The notes under the pieces were generated by a model. That model worked only from the letters and a program-made list of their open reading frames with translations. It was not told the DNA's origin and searched no databases. This document shows positions 17,759-28,752 of a stretch of DNA of 59,141 bases, piece by piece. Source of the stretch: Nannocystaceae bacterium (GTDB taxonomy: Bacteria; Myxococcota_A; Polyangia; Nannocystales; Nannocystaceae); the NCBI GenBank assembly GCA_019694555.1, contig JAIBBS010000028.1, positions 1 through 59,141 of the forward strand, written 5' to 3'. Each line of letters starts with the position of its first letter. The stretch's first letter is position 1. The translations under genes were made by a program, and so were the position numbers.

Positions 17759-19300
17759 TCAGTGCGGCAGCTGCTGCAGCGCATCGGCGATGGCCGCCTC
17801 GGCCGGGCTCGCCGCGATCGCGTCGACGCGCAGGCCCAGGGCCTCGAGCGCGGCCGCGGTGACCGGTCCGATCGCGAGCAGCTGCGCGCGCGCGAGCGCG
17901 GCGCGGGCGTCCGACTCGCCCCAGGCCTCGCGCAGCGTCGCGAGCAGGTGCTCGCCCGCCAGGCCGCTGCCGAGGACCACCGCATCGAAGCCCTCGCCGC
18001 CGGCCTCGGGTTCGCGCAGCGATCGCAGCACCGCCTCGGACACCGTCGGTCGCACCGCGCGGTAGCCGATCGCGAGCACGTACTGCCCGCCGGCCTCGGT
18101 GATCGCGTCGCGCAACACGTCGCGGCCGGCCTCGGCGCGCACGTGCAGCCACGCGCGGTCGAGCCACTGTCGCGCCTGCATCGCCGCGACCAAGCCCTCG
18201 GAGCTGGGCTGCTCCGGCACGAGGTCGGGGCGGATGCCGCGGGCCTCGCACGCGCGCGCGGTCGCGCTGCCGATCGCGACCACGGCGCGGCCTGCGAGCG
18301 CGCGCAGATCGAGGCCGACCCGCGCGAGGCCGTCGAAGAACGCGGCGACGCCGTGCACGCTCGACACGATGACCCCGCTCTTGGACTCGATCGCCCGCAC
18401 CGCGCGATCGAGCGCCGCGAGGTCGAGCGGCGGTGCGATCTCGAGGCACGGCAGCAGCACCACGTCCGCGCCGCGCTCGCCCAGCAGGCCCGCGAGCCCG
18501 GCCGCGCCGTCGAGCGCACGCGTCAGCACCACGCGGCGACCGAACAGCGGCCGCGACTCGAACCACGACAGCTCCTGGCGCAGCGCCACGACGTCGCCGA
18601 CGATCACGATCGCCGGCGCGCGCAGGCCCGCGGATTCCATCTGCGCCGCGAGCGTGCCCAGCGTCGCGACGATGGTGCGCTGGATGCCGCGCGTGCCCCA
18701 GCGGATCGCCGCCGCGGGCGTGTCGGGATCGCGTCCGGCTTCGATCAGTCGCGCGGTGTTGTCGCGCGCGTTGCGGACGCCCATCAGCAGCACCAGCGTG
18801 CCGGCCGAGCGCGCGAGGTGCTGCCACTGCACCGCGAGGCCGGCCTTGTCGTAGGCCTCCCAGCCCGACACGAACGTGACCGCGGGCGTGTGATCGCGGT
18901 GCGTCACGGGGATGCCGGCGTACTGCGGTGCCGCCAGCGGCGACGGCACGCCCGGCACCAGCTCGAACGGCACGCCCGCGCGCACCAGCGCCTGCGCCTC
19001 CTCGCCGCCGCGGCCGAACAGACACGGGTCGCCGCCCTTGAGCCGTACGACGCGCAGACCCGCGCGGGCCTTGGCGACCAGCAGCGCGTTGGTCTGCGCC
19101 TGATCGAGCGCGACGCCGCCGCGCGGCCCCGCGTCGCGCTGGTGCACCTCGCAGCCGCGGCGGCAGTGCACCAGCAGCGCGGGGTTGACCAGGTAGTCGG
19201 CCACGACCACGTCCGCGCGCGCGAGTCGATCGCGCCCGGCCAGCGTGAGCAGCCCCGGATCCCCGGGGCCGGCCCCGACCAGTGACACCAGCCCGGTCAT
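17759..19300 (-). CDS. cobA-hemD: Uroporphyrinogen-III C-methyltransferase / uroporphyrinogen-III synthase fusion
   Basis: A 513-residue bifunctional enzyme of tetrapyrrole synthesis. Residues 1-245 are a SUMT (CobA) domain: VGAGPGDPGLLTLAG and RLKGGDPCLFGRGGEEA are the SAM-binding signatures, and TFVSGWEAYD and LLMGVRN follow. Residues 255-513 are a HemD-like synthase with two alternating halves (LFGRRVVLTRA; VIVSSVHGVAAFFDGL). Together they close hydroxymethylbilane to uroporphyrinogen III and methylate it to precorrin-2, feeding sirohaem or cobalamin. The fusion is known in several phyla. The gene lies 13 bp downstream of a Cys-rich lipoprotein gene on the same strand and probably shares its transcript. 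Confidence 0.92.
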   Translation of the reverse strand: MTGLVSLVGAGPGDPGLLTLAGRDRLARADVVVADYLVNPALLVHCRRGCEVHQRDAGPRGGVALDQAQTNALLVAKARAGLRVVRLKGGDPCLFGRGGEEAQALVRAGVPFELVPGVPSPLAAPQYAGIPVTHRDHTPAVTFVSGWEAYDKAGLAVQWQHLARSAGTLVLLMGVRNARDNTARLIEAGRDPDTPAAAIRWGTRGIQRTIVATLGTLAAQMESAGLRAPAIVIVGDVVALRQELSWFESRPLFGRRVVLTRALDGAAGLAGLLGERGADVVLLPCLEIAPPLDLAALDRAVRAIESKSGVIVSSVHGVAAFFDGLARVGLDLRALAGRAVVAIGSATARACEARGIRPDLVPEQPSSEGLVAAMQARQWLDRAWLHVRAEAGRDVLRDAITEAGGQYVLAIGYRAVRPTVSEAVLRSLREPEAGGEGFDAVVLGSGLAGEHLLATLREAWGESDARAALARAQLLAIGPVTAAALEALGLRVDAIAASPAEAAIADALQQLPH

Positions 19301-19313
19301 CGCCGCGCCGCGC

Positions 19314-20420
19314 TCAGCCCTGGCAACAGAAGGTGAACTCGCCCGTCGGTGCGGCGGTGCCCTCGGGCGCCGAGTCGGACGTCACCGGGCAACCACTCTC
19401 GTTGTCGAGCTCCATCGTCACGGAGTTGCCCGTGGCCGCGGTGCAACCGTTGTTGGCCTGCACCGCCGCGACGTAGTCGCCGGCGCAATCGGCCTCGGCG
19501 TACACCAGCATCGCGCCGTCGCAGGTGGTCGGCGCGGCACCGCAGGCACAGTTGCTGCAGCCGCGCGAGTCCTCGACGCCGGAGAAGAAGGTGCGCTTGA
19601 CCGAGTACTCGCCGGCGGGACAATCGCTGGCGCCCTGCTTGTACACGCAGAGGTTGGCCTCGAAGTCGTCGGGCGGCAGTGGCGTGCACACGCCGCTGCC
19701 GTCGCCGCACGCGACCGCGCTGCCGGGCAGCTTGCACGAGCGCACCGTCGCATCCCACGCGACCGGCGGGATGTCCTCGAGCTGCGTCTTCATGCACGTG
19801 GGCTGGTTGTTGAGGTACGTGAAGAAGTTGTTGTACCCCGTCACGGTCGTGTTCGTGCACATCTCCGTCACGGCCGCGTAGTAGAGGTAGTCGTAGCACT
19901 GCGCGTTGTTGTGCGAGTACTTGTAGCCGCCGCAGCTCATCGCCGCCGACAGCTCGCAGTCGCACACGCACGAGGCCGCGCCGGGATCGTGCCAGCCCTC
20001 GAGCACGGTCGGGCCGGCCTCGTCGTAGCCCGCCGGGCACGTCGGCAGCTCGGCGCCGTCGCTGACGCGCGAGAAGATCGCAGGACCGAACCAGCCCGCC
20101 GGCGCGAGGCCGCTGCACGCCGCGTCGGGGCCACACTCGCCGACCTGGGTGTCGCCGGTGTCCGGCGCGGTGGTGGCGGTGGTGGTCAGCGTGGTGCTGA
20201 CGGTGGTCGCGCCGCCGCTCGAGCTGCTCTCGCCCTCGCTGTCGGTCGCGGTCGCGGTGGTCGCCGAGGTCGTGACGGTGGTGCTCGCCGTCGTCGAGGT
20301 CTCGCCGCCGCCGCTGCTGCTGCCCGCGGTCCCGTCGGTCTGCTCGGTCGCTGGACACGCGAGTGCGAAGAACCCGAGGACCAGCGATGCGGGGGCGACA
20401 AGAGGCGTACGCAGTGTCAT
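19314..20420 (-). CDS. Cys-rich lipoprotein with Ser/Thr linker (paralogue B)
   Basis: Predicted lipoprotein of 368 residues with a signal ending Phe-Ala-Leu-Ala-Cys (Cys22), then a Ser/Thr/Gly linker to about residue 85 and a Cys-rich domain. It is a diverged paralogue of the protein at 14142-15251: both have a Trp-x-Gly-Pro strand, a CxCxC cluster (CVCDCE), an NLCVYKQG-type strand, a CSNCACG cluster and identical Phe-Cys-Cys-Gln-Gly ends. Function unknown; disulphide-stabilised surface protein is the likely character. ATG 20420 is chosen because the signal peptide begins there; the frame is open far upstream only as a shadow of the opposite gene. Confidence 0.7.
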   Translation of the reverse strand: MTLRTPLVAPASLVLGFFALACPATEQTDGTAGSSSGGGETSTTASTTVTTSATTATATDSEGESSSSGGATTVSTTLTTTATTAPDTGDTQVGECGPDAACSGLAPAGWFGPAIFSRVSDGAELPTCPAGYDEAGPTVLEGWHDPGAASCVCDCELSAAMSCGGYKYSHNNAQCYDYLYYAAVTEMCTNTTVTGYNNFFTYLNNQPTCMKTQLEDIPPVAWDATVRSCKLPGSAVACGDGSGVCTPLPPDDFEANLCVYKQGASDCPAGEYSVKRTFFSGVEDSRGCSNCACGAAPTTCDGAMLVYAEADCAGDYVAAVQANNGCTAATGNSVTMELDNESGCPVTSDSAPEGTAAPTGEFTFCCQG

Positions 20421-20617
20421 GGCAGTCCCGGACGGGCGCGCGGCCGCGTCTCGTCCCCAGAGTAGCGAGACGGGCCCGCGCGGCGCAACCCGGCGCGCGC
20501 GCCGTCGCGGCGCCAGCGGCCGCGGGCGCCCATGCACGGGCCGGGATCGCGCCCGCGACCCCGCGTGAGCGCACGGACGGCACCCGCGGCGGCACGTCGA
20601 GCCTGCCCGACGTGCGC

Positions 20618-20623
20618 TACCAT
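20618..20623 (+). promoter_or_regulatory. -10-like box TACCAT
   Basis: TACCAT ends 7 nt before the ATG at 20631, with no ribosome-binding purine stretch between. It fits a -10 box of a leaderless mRNA. The rest of the 210-bp divergent gap (20421-20630) is GC-rich and shows no other clear element. Confidence 0.35.
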
Positions 20624-20630
20624 CGTCGCG

Positions 20631-22337
20631 ATGCTTGGCCTGCGTTCCTCCGCCGCGCTCCCCGTGCTCGTGCACCTCGGTTGGCTCGCCGCGATCCCGC
20701 TGGGATGCCAGTCGCCCGCGGTGCCGATCGATCAGGGCAGCAGCAGCGGCGGCGAGACCAGCAGCAGCGGCTCGGTCGATCCGACCACCACCAGCATGGG
20801 CACGCTCGAGTCCAGCAGCAGCGCCGATTCCTCCGGCGATTCGAGCAGCAGCGGTGGCGGCGGTCCCGGCTGCGGCGACGGCGTCGTCAACCAAGACGAG
20901 ACCGACGTCGACTGCGGCGGTGCCACCTGCGACGCCCGCTGCGTGCCGGGGCAGCACTGCAGCGTGCCGGCGGACTGCGACTCGAACGTCTGCACCTTCG
21001 ATCTGTGCCGCGAGAGCTCGTGCGACGACGGTGTGCGCAACGGCGACGAGACCGACGTCAACTGCGGCGGCAGCAGCTGCGGTCCGTGCGGCGACAACCA
21101 AGGTTGCGAGGTCGCGAGCGACTGCCTCAGCGGCATGTGTGACAACGGCGCGTGCACGCCGTCGAGCTGCAGCGACGGGCTGCTCAACGGCAGCGAGACC
21201 GATCTCGACTGCGGCGGCGGCGGTTGCCCCGGCTGCCCCGAGGGCGGCGCGTGCGAGGTCGACGGCGACTGCGAGACGCTGTTCTGCGACGCCGGCATGT
21301 GTGCTTCGGTCGGCTGCGTCGACGACGGTGACTGTGCCGACCTCGGCGGTCAGTGCGTGACCGGTCGCTGCGACCAGGACACCGCGCAGTGCTACGCGCA
21401 GCCGTCGTTCAACGGCATGGTCTGCGACGACGGCGTGCCATGCACCACCAGCAACTGCGTCGCGGGCCTGTGCGGCAACGTCCACGATCTCGACTGCACC
21501 TTCCTCGACAACGGCTGCAACGTCGGCGCCTGCGATGCCGATCTCGACAGCTGCGTGCAGATCGCCCTCAACGACGGCGACCCCTGCGACGACACCGATC
21601 TGTGCACGACCAACACCACGTGCAGCAGCGGCCAGTGCGTCAACGGCGAGGCCGTCGATTGCACCTACCTCGACAACGGCTGCCAGATGGGCAGCTGCGA
21701 CCAGTTCACCGGCACCTGCTACCCGACCATCGCGCCCGACTTCTCGCCCTGCGACGACGGCTTCGCCTGCAGCACCAACGAGCAGTGCATGGCCGGCGCG
21801 TGCGTGCCCGACAACCTCGTGCCGTTTTGGACCGAGGACTTCGCCGACAACGACGCCGGCTGGACCCTGGGCACCGCGTGGGAGATCGGCTCGGCGACCG
21901 CGTCGGCGTGCCCGGTCGGCAACCCCGATCCCGACGCCGATCACACGCCCACCGACGACAACGGCGTGGCCGGCGTGATGATCGGAGACTGCGCGCCGAC
22001 CGACCTGCACGACTTCTACTGCCTGACCAGCCCGGTCATCGACACCACCGTGGCGAGCGGGCCGCTGCAGCTGCAGTTCTGGCGCTGGCTCAACAGCGAC
22101 TACACGCCGTACATGCAGAACGTCATCGAGGTGTTTGACGGCGACTCGTGGGTGCAGATCTGGGCCAGCGACGGCACCTTCATCACCGACGCGACGTGGA
22201 CCGAGATCAACCACTCGCTCAACAGCTTCGTGCAGCCCGACTTCCAGTTCCGCATCTGCAACAACGTCGGCTCCGGCGGTGTGTACACCATCGGCGGCTG
22301 GAACCTCGACGACGTCGCGCTGATGTCGTGCCCGTGA
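20631..22337 (+). CDS. Lipoprotein with myxobacterial Cys-rich repeats and C-terminal jelly-roll-like domain
   Basis: A 568-residue predicted surface lipoprotein. The signal ends Ile-Pro-Leu-Gly-Cys (Cys26), followed by a Ser/Gly-rich linker. Three copies of the Cys-x-Asp-Gly-x-x-Asn-x-x-Glu-Thr-Asp-x-x-Cys-Gly-Gly repeat start near residues 81, 130 and 180, the myxococcal cysteine-rich repeat. More Cys-rich units ([18 protein letters not shown] type) follow to about residue 395. The last 165 residues start at [15 protein letters not shown] and form a beta-sandwich-like region seen in secreted adhesins. Role in adhesion or recognition is inference. The mnmG gene starts 4 bp after its stop. 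Confidence 0.78.
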   Translation: MLGLRSSAALPVLVHLGWLAAIPLGCQSPAVPIDQGSSSGGETSSSGSVDPTTTSMGTLESSSSADSSGDSSSSGGGGPGCGDGVVNQDETDVDCGGATCDARCVPGQHCSVPADCDSNVCTFDLCRESSCDDGVRNGDETDVNCGGSSCGPCGDNQGCEVASDCLSGMCDNGACTPSSCSDGLLNGSETDLDCGGGGCPGCPEGGACEVDGDCETLFCDAGMCASVGCVDDGDCADLGGQCVTGRCDQDTAQCYAQPSFNGMVCDDGVPCTTSNCVAGLCGNVHDLDCTFLDNGCNVGACDADLDSCVQIALNDGDPCDDTDLCTTNTTCSSGQCVNGEAVDCTYLDNGCQMGSCDQFTGTCYPTIAPDFSPCDDGFACSTNEQCMAGACVPDNLVPFWTEDFADNDAGWTLGTAWEIGSATASACPVGNPDPDADHTPTDDNGVAGVMIGDCAPTDLHDFYCLTSPVIDTTVASGPLQLQFWRWLNSDYTPYMQNVIEVFDGDSWVQIWASDGTFITDATWTEINHSLNSFVQPDFQFRICNNVGSGGVYTIGGWNLDDVALMSCP

Positions 22338-22341
22338 CGTG

Positions 22342-24093
22342 ATGCCGCCGCGCGTGCTCGTGATCGGCGGCGGCCATGCCGGGATCGAGGCCGCGTTCGC
22401 GGCCGCGCGGGTCGGCGCCGCGGTCGTGGTCGTGACGGGCTCGCGCGCGACCATCGGCCAGACGCCGTGCAACCCCAGCGTCGGCGGCGTGGCCAAGGGC
22501 CACCTCGTCAAGGAGGTCCACGCGCTCGGTGGCTTCCTCGGCGCGGCCGCGGACGCCTGCGCGATCCATGGTCGCGTGCTCAACCGCAGCAAGGGCCCGG
22601 CGGTGCGCTCGACCCGGCTGCAGGTCGACAAGCAGCGCTACGGCGCGCACGCCCGCGCGGCGCTGTGCAACGCCGCGGGCATCACCGTGATCGAGGGCAT
22701 GGTCGAGTCGCTGGCGACAGACGGCACGCGCGTGCGCGGCGTGGTGCTGGGCGACGGCGCCCGCGTCGAGGCCGACGCGGTCGTGGTCACCACCGGCACG
22801 TTCCTGGGCGGCGTGCTGCACACCGGCGAGCAGGCCACGCCCGGCGGTCGCGTGGGCGAGGCGCCCGCGCGCGGCCTGTCGACGCAGCTGGCGCAGCTGG
22901 GCTTCGCGCTGCGGCGGCTCAAGACCGGCACGCCGCCGCGGCTCGCCGGCGCGACGATCGATCACAGCGCGCTCGAGCCCCAGCCCGACGAGACGCCGCG
23001 GCCGCGCTTCGCCTGGCCCGACGAGCCCGCGATCGCGGCGCTGCCGTCGATCACCTGTCACCTGACGTGGACGACGGCGCAGACCCACGCCATCGTCCGC
23101 GCCAACCTGCATCGCTCGCCGATGTACGGCGGGCGCATCACCGGTCGCGGCCCGCGGTACTGCCCGTCGCTCGAGGACAAGGTCGTGCGCTTCGCCGAGC
23201 GCGAGCGCCATCAGGTCTTCCTCGAACCCGAGGGGCTCGACACCGACAGCGTGTACCCCAGCGGCATCTCGACCAGCCTGCCGGCGGAGATCCAGGCGCA
23301 GCTGCTGGCGACGATCCCGGGGCTCGAGCGCGCACGCATGCTGCGGCCGGGCTACGCGGTCGAGTACGACGCCATCGACGCGCGCGCGCTCGATCATCGC
23401 CTGGCCGCGCGCGCGCTGTCGGGGCTGTTCTTCGCCGGTCAGGTCAACGGCACCTCGGGCTACGAGGAGGCCGCGGCGCAGGGGCTGGTCGCGGGGGCCA
23501 ACGCCGCGCTCGCGGTGCTGCAGCGCGCACCGCTGCAGGTCGGCCGCGACCAGGGCTACATCGGCGTGCTGGTCGACGACCTCGTCACGCAGGGATCGGA
23601 CGAGCCGTACCGCATGTTCACCGCGCGCGCGGAGTTTCGCATCGTGCTGCGCGAGGACAACGCGGACGTGCGGCTGGCCGAGCTGGGCTTCGCGGCGGGC
23701 CTGATCGACGCGGCGCGTCGCGACGCCGCGCTGTCGCGAGGTGCCCGGGCCGAGGCCACCGCGGCGGCGCTGCGCCGCGGCGAGGCGGTCGACGCCGACG
23801 AGTCCTCGCGCGCGCGGGCCGAGGCGATCCTCTTGTATGCCGGCTACGAGTCGCGCATGCGCGAGGAGGCCCGGCGCATGCGCGACGATCTCTCCGATCT
23901 GCCGCTGCCCGACGCGCTCGACTACGACTCGCTCGGCGGGCTGTCGCGCGAGTGTGCCGCGCGACTGGCGGCCGTGCGGCCGCGATCGGTCGCCCAGGCC
24001 GCGCGGATCCCCGGCGTCACGCCGGCGGCGCTGCACTGTCTGTGGGCCCACGCCCGCGCACGGCTGCGCGCGGGCGAGTCGCCGACGCGCTGA
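22342..24093 (+). CDS. mnmG: tRNA uridine-5-carboxymethylaminomethyl modification enzyme MnmG
   Basis: FAD-dependent subunit that, with the GTPase MnmE, adds carboxymethylaminomethyl groups to wobble uridine-34 of certain tRNAs. The 583-residue protein opens with [14 protein letters not shown], the FAD-binding dinucleotide fold, and carries [39 protein letters not shown] and INGT-type [15 protein letters not shown] motifs. The C-terminal helical domain ([25 protein letters not shown]) looks complete though slightly short for the family. ATG 22342 is preceded by an in-frame GTG at 22339. No mnmE, rsmG or parAB is seen beside it, unlike the usual arrangement near the origin. Confidence 0.95.
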   Translation: MPPRVLVIGGGHAGIEAAFAAARVGAAVVVVTGSRATIGQTPCNPSVGGVAKGHLVKEVHALGGFLGAAADACAIHGRVLNRSKGPAVRSTRLQVDKQRYGAHARAALCNAAGITVIEGMVESLATDGTRVRGVVLGDGARVEADAVVVTTGTFLGGVLHTGEQATPGGRVGEAPARGLSTQLAQLGFALRRLKTGTPPRLAGATIDHSALEPQPDETPRPRFAWPDEPAIAALPSITCHLTWTTAQTHAIVRANLHRSPMYGGRITGRGPRYCPSLEDKVVRFAERERHQVFLEPEGLDTDSVYPSGISTSLPAEIQAQLLATIPGLERARMLRPGYAVEYDAIDARALDHRLAARALSGLFFAGQVNGTSGYEEAAAQGLVAGANAALAVLQRAPLQVGRDQGYIGVLVDDLVTQGSDEPYRMFTARAEFRIVLREDNADVRLAELGFAAGLIDAARRDAALSRGARAEATAAALRRGEAVDADESSRARAEAILLYAGYESRMREEARRMRDDLSDLPLPDALDYDSLGGLSRECAARLAAVRPRSVAQAARIPGVTPAALHCLWAHARARLRAGESPTR

Positions 24094-24096
24094 TCG

Positions 24097-24432
24097 TCAG
24101 GCGCGCGCGCGCAGCAGCGACGCCAGCGCGGCGTGATCGGCCGGATCCTGATCGAGCCAACGCACCGCGACGCCGTGGCGGCGCAGTCGCGGCGAGGGCG
24201 ACTCGATGCGCACGACCTCGGCGCGCAGCACCAAGGGATTGCGCAGGCCGCCGCGGCTCACCTCGACGCGCACGGTCTGACCGGGATCGACCCGGGCGGT
24301 GCCGTGCAGCAGCGCGCCGCTGAGACTGATGTCGAGCGTGCGTGCCGACAGCAGCAGCTTGTCGCCCGCCCAGATGCGGGTCGCGAACGAGGCTGCGCAG
24401 CGCGGGTGGCCCCGCCGCTCGTGGTCGTCCAT
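24097..24432 (-). CDS. PilZ domain protein
   Basis: A 111-residue single-domain PilZ protein, a receptor for cyclic di-GMP. Both halves of the binding signature are intact: Arg-Gly-His-Pro-Arg near residues 7-11 (RxxxR) and Asp-Ile-Ser-Leu-Ser-Gly near residues 38-43 (DxSxxG). It should therefore bind the nucleotide and pass the signal to a partner, often in motility or polysaccharide export; the target is not visible. ATG 24432 is preferred because AAGGA lies 9 nt upstream; ATG 24450 would add six residues. It converges on mnmG with a 3-bp gap. Confidence 0.85.
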   Translation of the reverse strand: MDDHERRGHPRCAASFATRIWAGDKLLLSARTLDISLSGALLHGTARVDPGQTVRVEVSRGGLRNPLVLRAEVVRIESPSPRLRRHGVAVRWLDQDPADHAALASLLRARA

Positions 24433-24768
24433 CTCGGTGTGTCCTTGCATGGTCGAGGTCCGGGATGCTCGCGATGCCGTAGCACGGATCGCTGGGCTTT
24501 GGCGCGCACGCTGCTGCGCATGGTCGTTCGCACCGGGGCCGGTGGTGCGCGGTCGTGCACAGCGCCGGTTCGGGGCTTGGTTGCGCGCGCGCGGGTCTGG
24601 TTTCACCGGGACGCGCGGCCGATCGCAGCGAGGAACATCACAACCCGCGGCCCGCGCCCGCGACCCCGCGATCGCCCCTCGTTCCCGCGATCGTCTGCGC
24701 CGTGGCGACACGGCGCGCTGTGGTGGCCCGGCCGCAGCCGTCGCGCGCGTGTTGACGTCGCGTGCCCG
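24433..24768. other. Intergenic region between PilZ and mpl genes
   Basis: A 336-bp divergent gap and the longest gene-free stretch. It is locally less GC-biased near 24470-24660 than its surroundings. I see no convincing ORF with coding character and no tRNA-like fold. TTGACG at 24752-24757 could be a -35 for mpl, but no good -10 follows at the right distance. Both flanking promoters should lie here. Confidence 0.4.
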
Positions 24769-26640
24769 GTGGGCAAGTCTCCGGGCGCGTTGAAGGTCCA
24801 TTTCATCGGGATCGCGGGCACCGGCATGGGCGCGCTCGCACGCCTGCTCAAGGACGCCGGCCACGAGGTCCGCGGCTCCGACGTGGCCGTGTACCCGCCG
24901 ATGTCCGAGCAGCTCGCGCGCGCCGAGATCCCCGTGATGATCGGCTTCGGTGCCGACAACCTCGCGTGGGCGCCGCAGAGCGTCGTGGTCGGCAACGTCT
25001 GCAGCAAGGACCACCCCGAGGTCGTCGCGGCGCAAGCGCGGGGCCTGCCGCTCGAGAGCTTCCCCAGCATGCTGGCCAAGCTGCTGTTGCCCGGGCGCGA
25101 CAGCCTCGTCGTCGCCGGCACCCACGGCAAGACCACCACCAGCAGCCTGGTCGCGTGGATCCTGCACGAGGGCGGGCTGTCGCCGTCGTTCCTCATCGGC
25201 GGCGTGCCGCTCAACTTCGGCAACGGTGCGCGGCTGGGTCGCGGCCGCGCGCTCGTGCTCGAGGGCGACGAGTACGACACCGCCTTCTTCGACAAGGGCA
25301 GCAAGTTTCTCCACTACGCGCCGCGTCGGGCCATCCTGACCAGCGTCGAGTACGACCACGCCGACATCTTCGCGGACCTCGAGGCGGTGCGCGCGGCGTT
25401 CCGCGCCTTCGTGGCGCTGCTGCCCGACGATGGCGAGCTGGTGGTCAACGCCGAGGACTCCGAGGCGCTGGGCGTCGCCGCGACCGCGCGCTGCAAGGTC
25501 ACGAGCTACCGCGTGCTGCCCGAGCACGCGAGCCGGCCCGAGGGCGCCGACGTGTGCGCGATCCAGCGGCCGCGCGCACCCGGTCGACTCGCGTCGTTCG
25601 AGCTGTTCGAGCGCGGCGTCAGCCTGGGCGAGTTCACCACCCAGCTCATCGGTCGCTACAACCTCGGCAACGTCGTCGCCGCGATCGCGCTCGCGCGTTC
25701 GCAGGGCGTGCCGCTGGACGCGATCCGTCGCGCGGTGCGGGGCTTCCGCGGCGTGAAGCGCCGCCAGGAGCTCGTGGGCATGGCCCAGGGCGTGCGCGTG
25801 ATGTCGGACTTCGCGCATCACCCCACCGCGGTGCAGCTGACCGTGACCGCGGTGCGCAAGCAGTTCCCCGAGCAGGCGCTGCACGTGTGCTTCGAGCCGC
25901 GCTCGGCGTCGTCGCGGCGGCGGGCCTTCGGTGACGCGTTCGCGGCCAGCTTCGACGCCGCGTCCTCGGTCTACGTCGGGCCGCTGTTCGCGCCCGAGAA
26001 GATCCCGGCCGAAGATCGCCTCGACACCGCGGCGCTGGCCCGGGCGATCGGCGCGCGCGGGGTCAAGGCCCGCAGCTTCGAGGACGTCGACGGCCTCGCG
26101 GCCGCGGTGCTCGAGGCCGCGGTGCCCGGCGACACCGTGCTCATGCTCAGCTCGGGCGCCTTCGGTGGCTTGCCCGACAAGCTGCTGTTCGGCTTCGGCG
26201 ATCCGGTGACCTTCATGGCGCCCGAGGATCACGGCGCGGTCGAGTCGCTGCTGCGCGGCTACGATCTGCCGAGCATCGTGCCCGGCGGCGACGTCGAGAC
26301 CCTCGTCATGCGCGCACCCGGCGGGGTCGTGGGGGTCGTGAGCCTGCTGGTCGCGGGCGACAGCGGCTTTCTCTTCGGCCTCGCGGTCGCGCCCGATCGC
26401 CGCGGCACCGGCCTGGGCTGGGTCCTGGGCGACGGCGTGCTGCGGCGCGCGCGGAGCCTGGGGCTGCGGCGGGTCTACCTGCTCACCAACACCGCTGCGG
26501 ACTTCTTCGGGCAGAAGCTGGGCTTTTCGCCGATCGAGGTCGACGCGGTCGATCCCGCGATCCGCGAGTCGCCCAACTTCACCGCCGCGGCCGCGCAGGC
26601 CAACGCGGTGTGCATGGAACTGACCCTGCCGGGGCAGTGA
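24769..26640 (+). CDS. mpl: Mpl-type muropeptide ligase fused to a GNAT acetyltransferase domain
   Basis: A 623-residue two-domain protein. Residues 1-470 match Mpl, the ligase that joins recycled murein tripeptide to UDP-MurNAc: HFIGIAGTGMGALARLL, ATP loop GTHGKTTT near 117-124, EGDEYDTAFFDKGSKF, SVEYDHADIF and DFAHHPTA are signatures separating Mpl from MurC. Residues about 485-623 form a GNAT fold of ArsN2 type (LAVAPDRRGTGLGWVLGDG; YLLTNTAADFFGQKLGF; AVCMELTL). Standard Mpl lacks this extension. GTG 24769 is the likely start; TTG 24790 (Leu-Lys-Val-His) is an alternative. The fused domain's substrate is unknown. The nuo operon follows. Confidence 0.85.
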   Translation: MGKSPGALKVHFIGIAGTGMGALARLLKDAGHEVRGSDVAVYPPMSEQLARAEIPVMIGFGADNLAWAPQSVVVGNVCSKDHPEVVAAQARGLPLESFPSMLAKLLLPGRDSLVVAGTHGKTTTSSLVAWILHEGGLSPSFLIGGVPLNFGNGARLGRGRALVLEGDEYDTAFFDKGSKFLHYAPRRAILTSVEYDHADIFADLEAVRAAFRAFVALLPDDGELVVNAEDSEALGVAATARCKVTSYRVLPEHASRPEGADVCAIQRPRAPGRLASFELFERGVSLGEFTTQLIGRYNLGNVVAAIALARSQGVPLDAIRRAVRGFRGVKRRQELVGMAQGVRVMSDFAHHPTAVQLTVTAVRKQFPEQALHVCFEPRSASSRRRAFGDAFAASFDAASSVYVGPLFAPEKIPAEDRLDTAALARAIGARGVKARSFEDVDGLAAAVLEAAVPGDTVLMLSSGAFGGLPDKLLFGFGDPVTFMAPEDHGAVESLLRGYDLPSIVPGGDVETLVMRAPGGVVGVVSLLVAGDSGFLFGLAVAPDRRGTGLGWVLGDGVLRRARSLGLRRVYLLTNTAADFFGQKLGFSPIEVDAVDPAIRESPNFTAAAAQANAVCMELTLPGQ

Positions 26641-26740
26641 GCCCAGGTGGCCGCCCGGCCGCCCCGGCGCGCTCGGACCGGCCGCTGCGGGGCCGCCTCG
26701 CGCTCCGGCCGTGGCCCCGCTCGTCACCGGGCGCCGCCCA

Positions 26741-26769
26741 TTGACGAAAACGCACCGCCATCCTAGCGT
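26741..26769 (+). promoter_or_regulatory. Predicted sigma-70-type promoter of the nuo operon
   Basis: TTGACG at 26741-26746 and TAGCGT at 26764-26769 are separated by exactly 17 bp, in a locally A-rich patch. The GTG of nuoE follows the -10 by 18 nt, so the leader would be about 10-12 nt. This is one of the two best -35/-10 pairs in the window. Confidence 0.55.
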
Positions 26770-26787
26770 CCGGGCCGCAATAGCCCC

Positions 26788-27324
26788 GTGCCAGGCAAGC
26801 AACTCTCCCCCGAGATCGAGGCGCGCATCCAGCAATTGTGGCCGCGCTTTCCCGACGGTCGCGCTGGCCGGGCCCTGTGCCTGCCGGTGCTCTACCTCGC
26901 GCAGGAGCAATTCGGCCACGTCGACGACGAGCTCGTCGACGTCATCGCCGCGCGCTTGGGTCTGACGGCTGCGCACGTCCGCGGCGTCGCGACCTTCTAC
27001 TTCATGATCAACAAGGAGCGCCCCGGGCGCTACCACTTGCAGATCTGCACGAACATCGGCTGCCAGCTCATGGGCGCCTACGACGTGTTCGACCACTGCA
27101 AGCGCAGGCTCGGCGTCGCCAACAAGGGCACGACCGCCGACGACAACATCACGCTCACCGAGGTCGAGTGCCTGGCGGCGTGCGGCTACGGGCCCGTCGC
27201 GCAGATCGCCGAGCGCGGGCAGCCGGAGATCCCGCTGTATTTCGAGCAACTCGACCGCGCCAAGATCGACAAGCTGCTCGATGCCCTGGCGCAGGGCCGT
27301 GTGCCGACGGAGTTGGGCGTCTGA
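26788..27324 (+). CDS. nuoE: NADH-quinone oxidoreductase subunit E
   Basis: Peripheral-arm subunit of respiratory complex I, 178 residues with a thioredoxin-like fold that binds the N1a 2Fe-2S cluster. The ligands are visible as Cys-Thr-Asn-Ile-Gly-Cys and Cys-Leu-Ala-Ala-Cys in VECLAACGYGP. The helical N-terminal region with VATFYFMINKERPGRYHLQ is canonical. GTG 26788 is the start. It is the first gene of the nuoE-F-J-K-L-M-N block, with its own promoter just upstream and nuoF 39 bp downstream. Confidence 0.93.
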   Translation: MPGKQLSPEIEARIQQLWPRFPDGRAGRALCLPVLYLAQEQFGHVDDELVDVIAARLGLTAAHVRGVATFYFMINKERPGRYHLQICTNIGCQLMGAYDVFDHCKRRLGVANKGTTADDNITLTEVECLAACGYGPVAQIAERGQPEIPLYFEQLDRAKIDKLLDALAQGRVPTELGV

Positions 27325-27363
27325 CGTCGCGGCCGTTCGCCGCGCACCAGTTCGCGAGGGTCC

Positions 27364-28748
<1,385 letters not shown>

Positions 28749-28752
<4 letters not shown>

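Noticed and set aside
20740..20870. AGC/GGC-rich low-complexity DNA in lipoprotein linkers as a mobile or regulatory repeat
   Set aside because: It encodes Ser/Gly linkers after lipobox cysteines, and similar linkers of different sequence occur in six other genes; composition, not a dispersed repeat.
19314..22631. 1105-codon minus-strand frame joining the Cys-rich lipoprotein to antisense of 20631-22337
   Set aside because: A signal peptide with lipobox begins at 20420; the upstream part is antisense to a gene with clear Cys-rich repeats.
24752..24785. TTGACG...AAGTCT as the mpl promoter
   Set aside because: Spacing is 17 bp but AAGTCT lacks the key -10 bases; kept only as a remark on the intergenic region.
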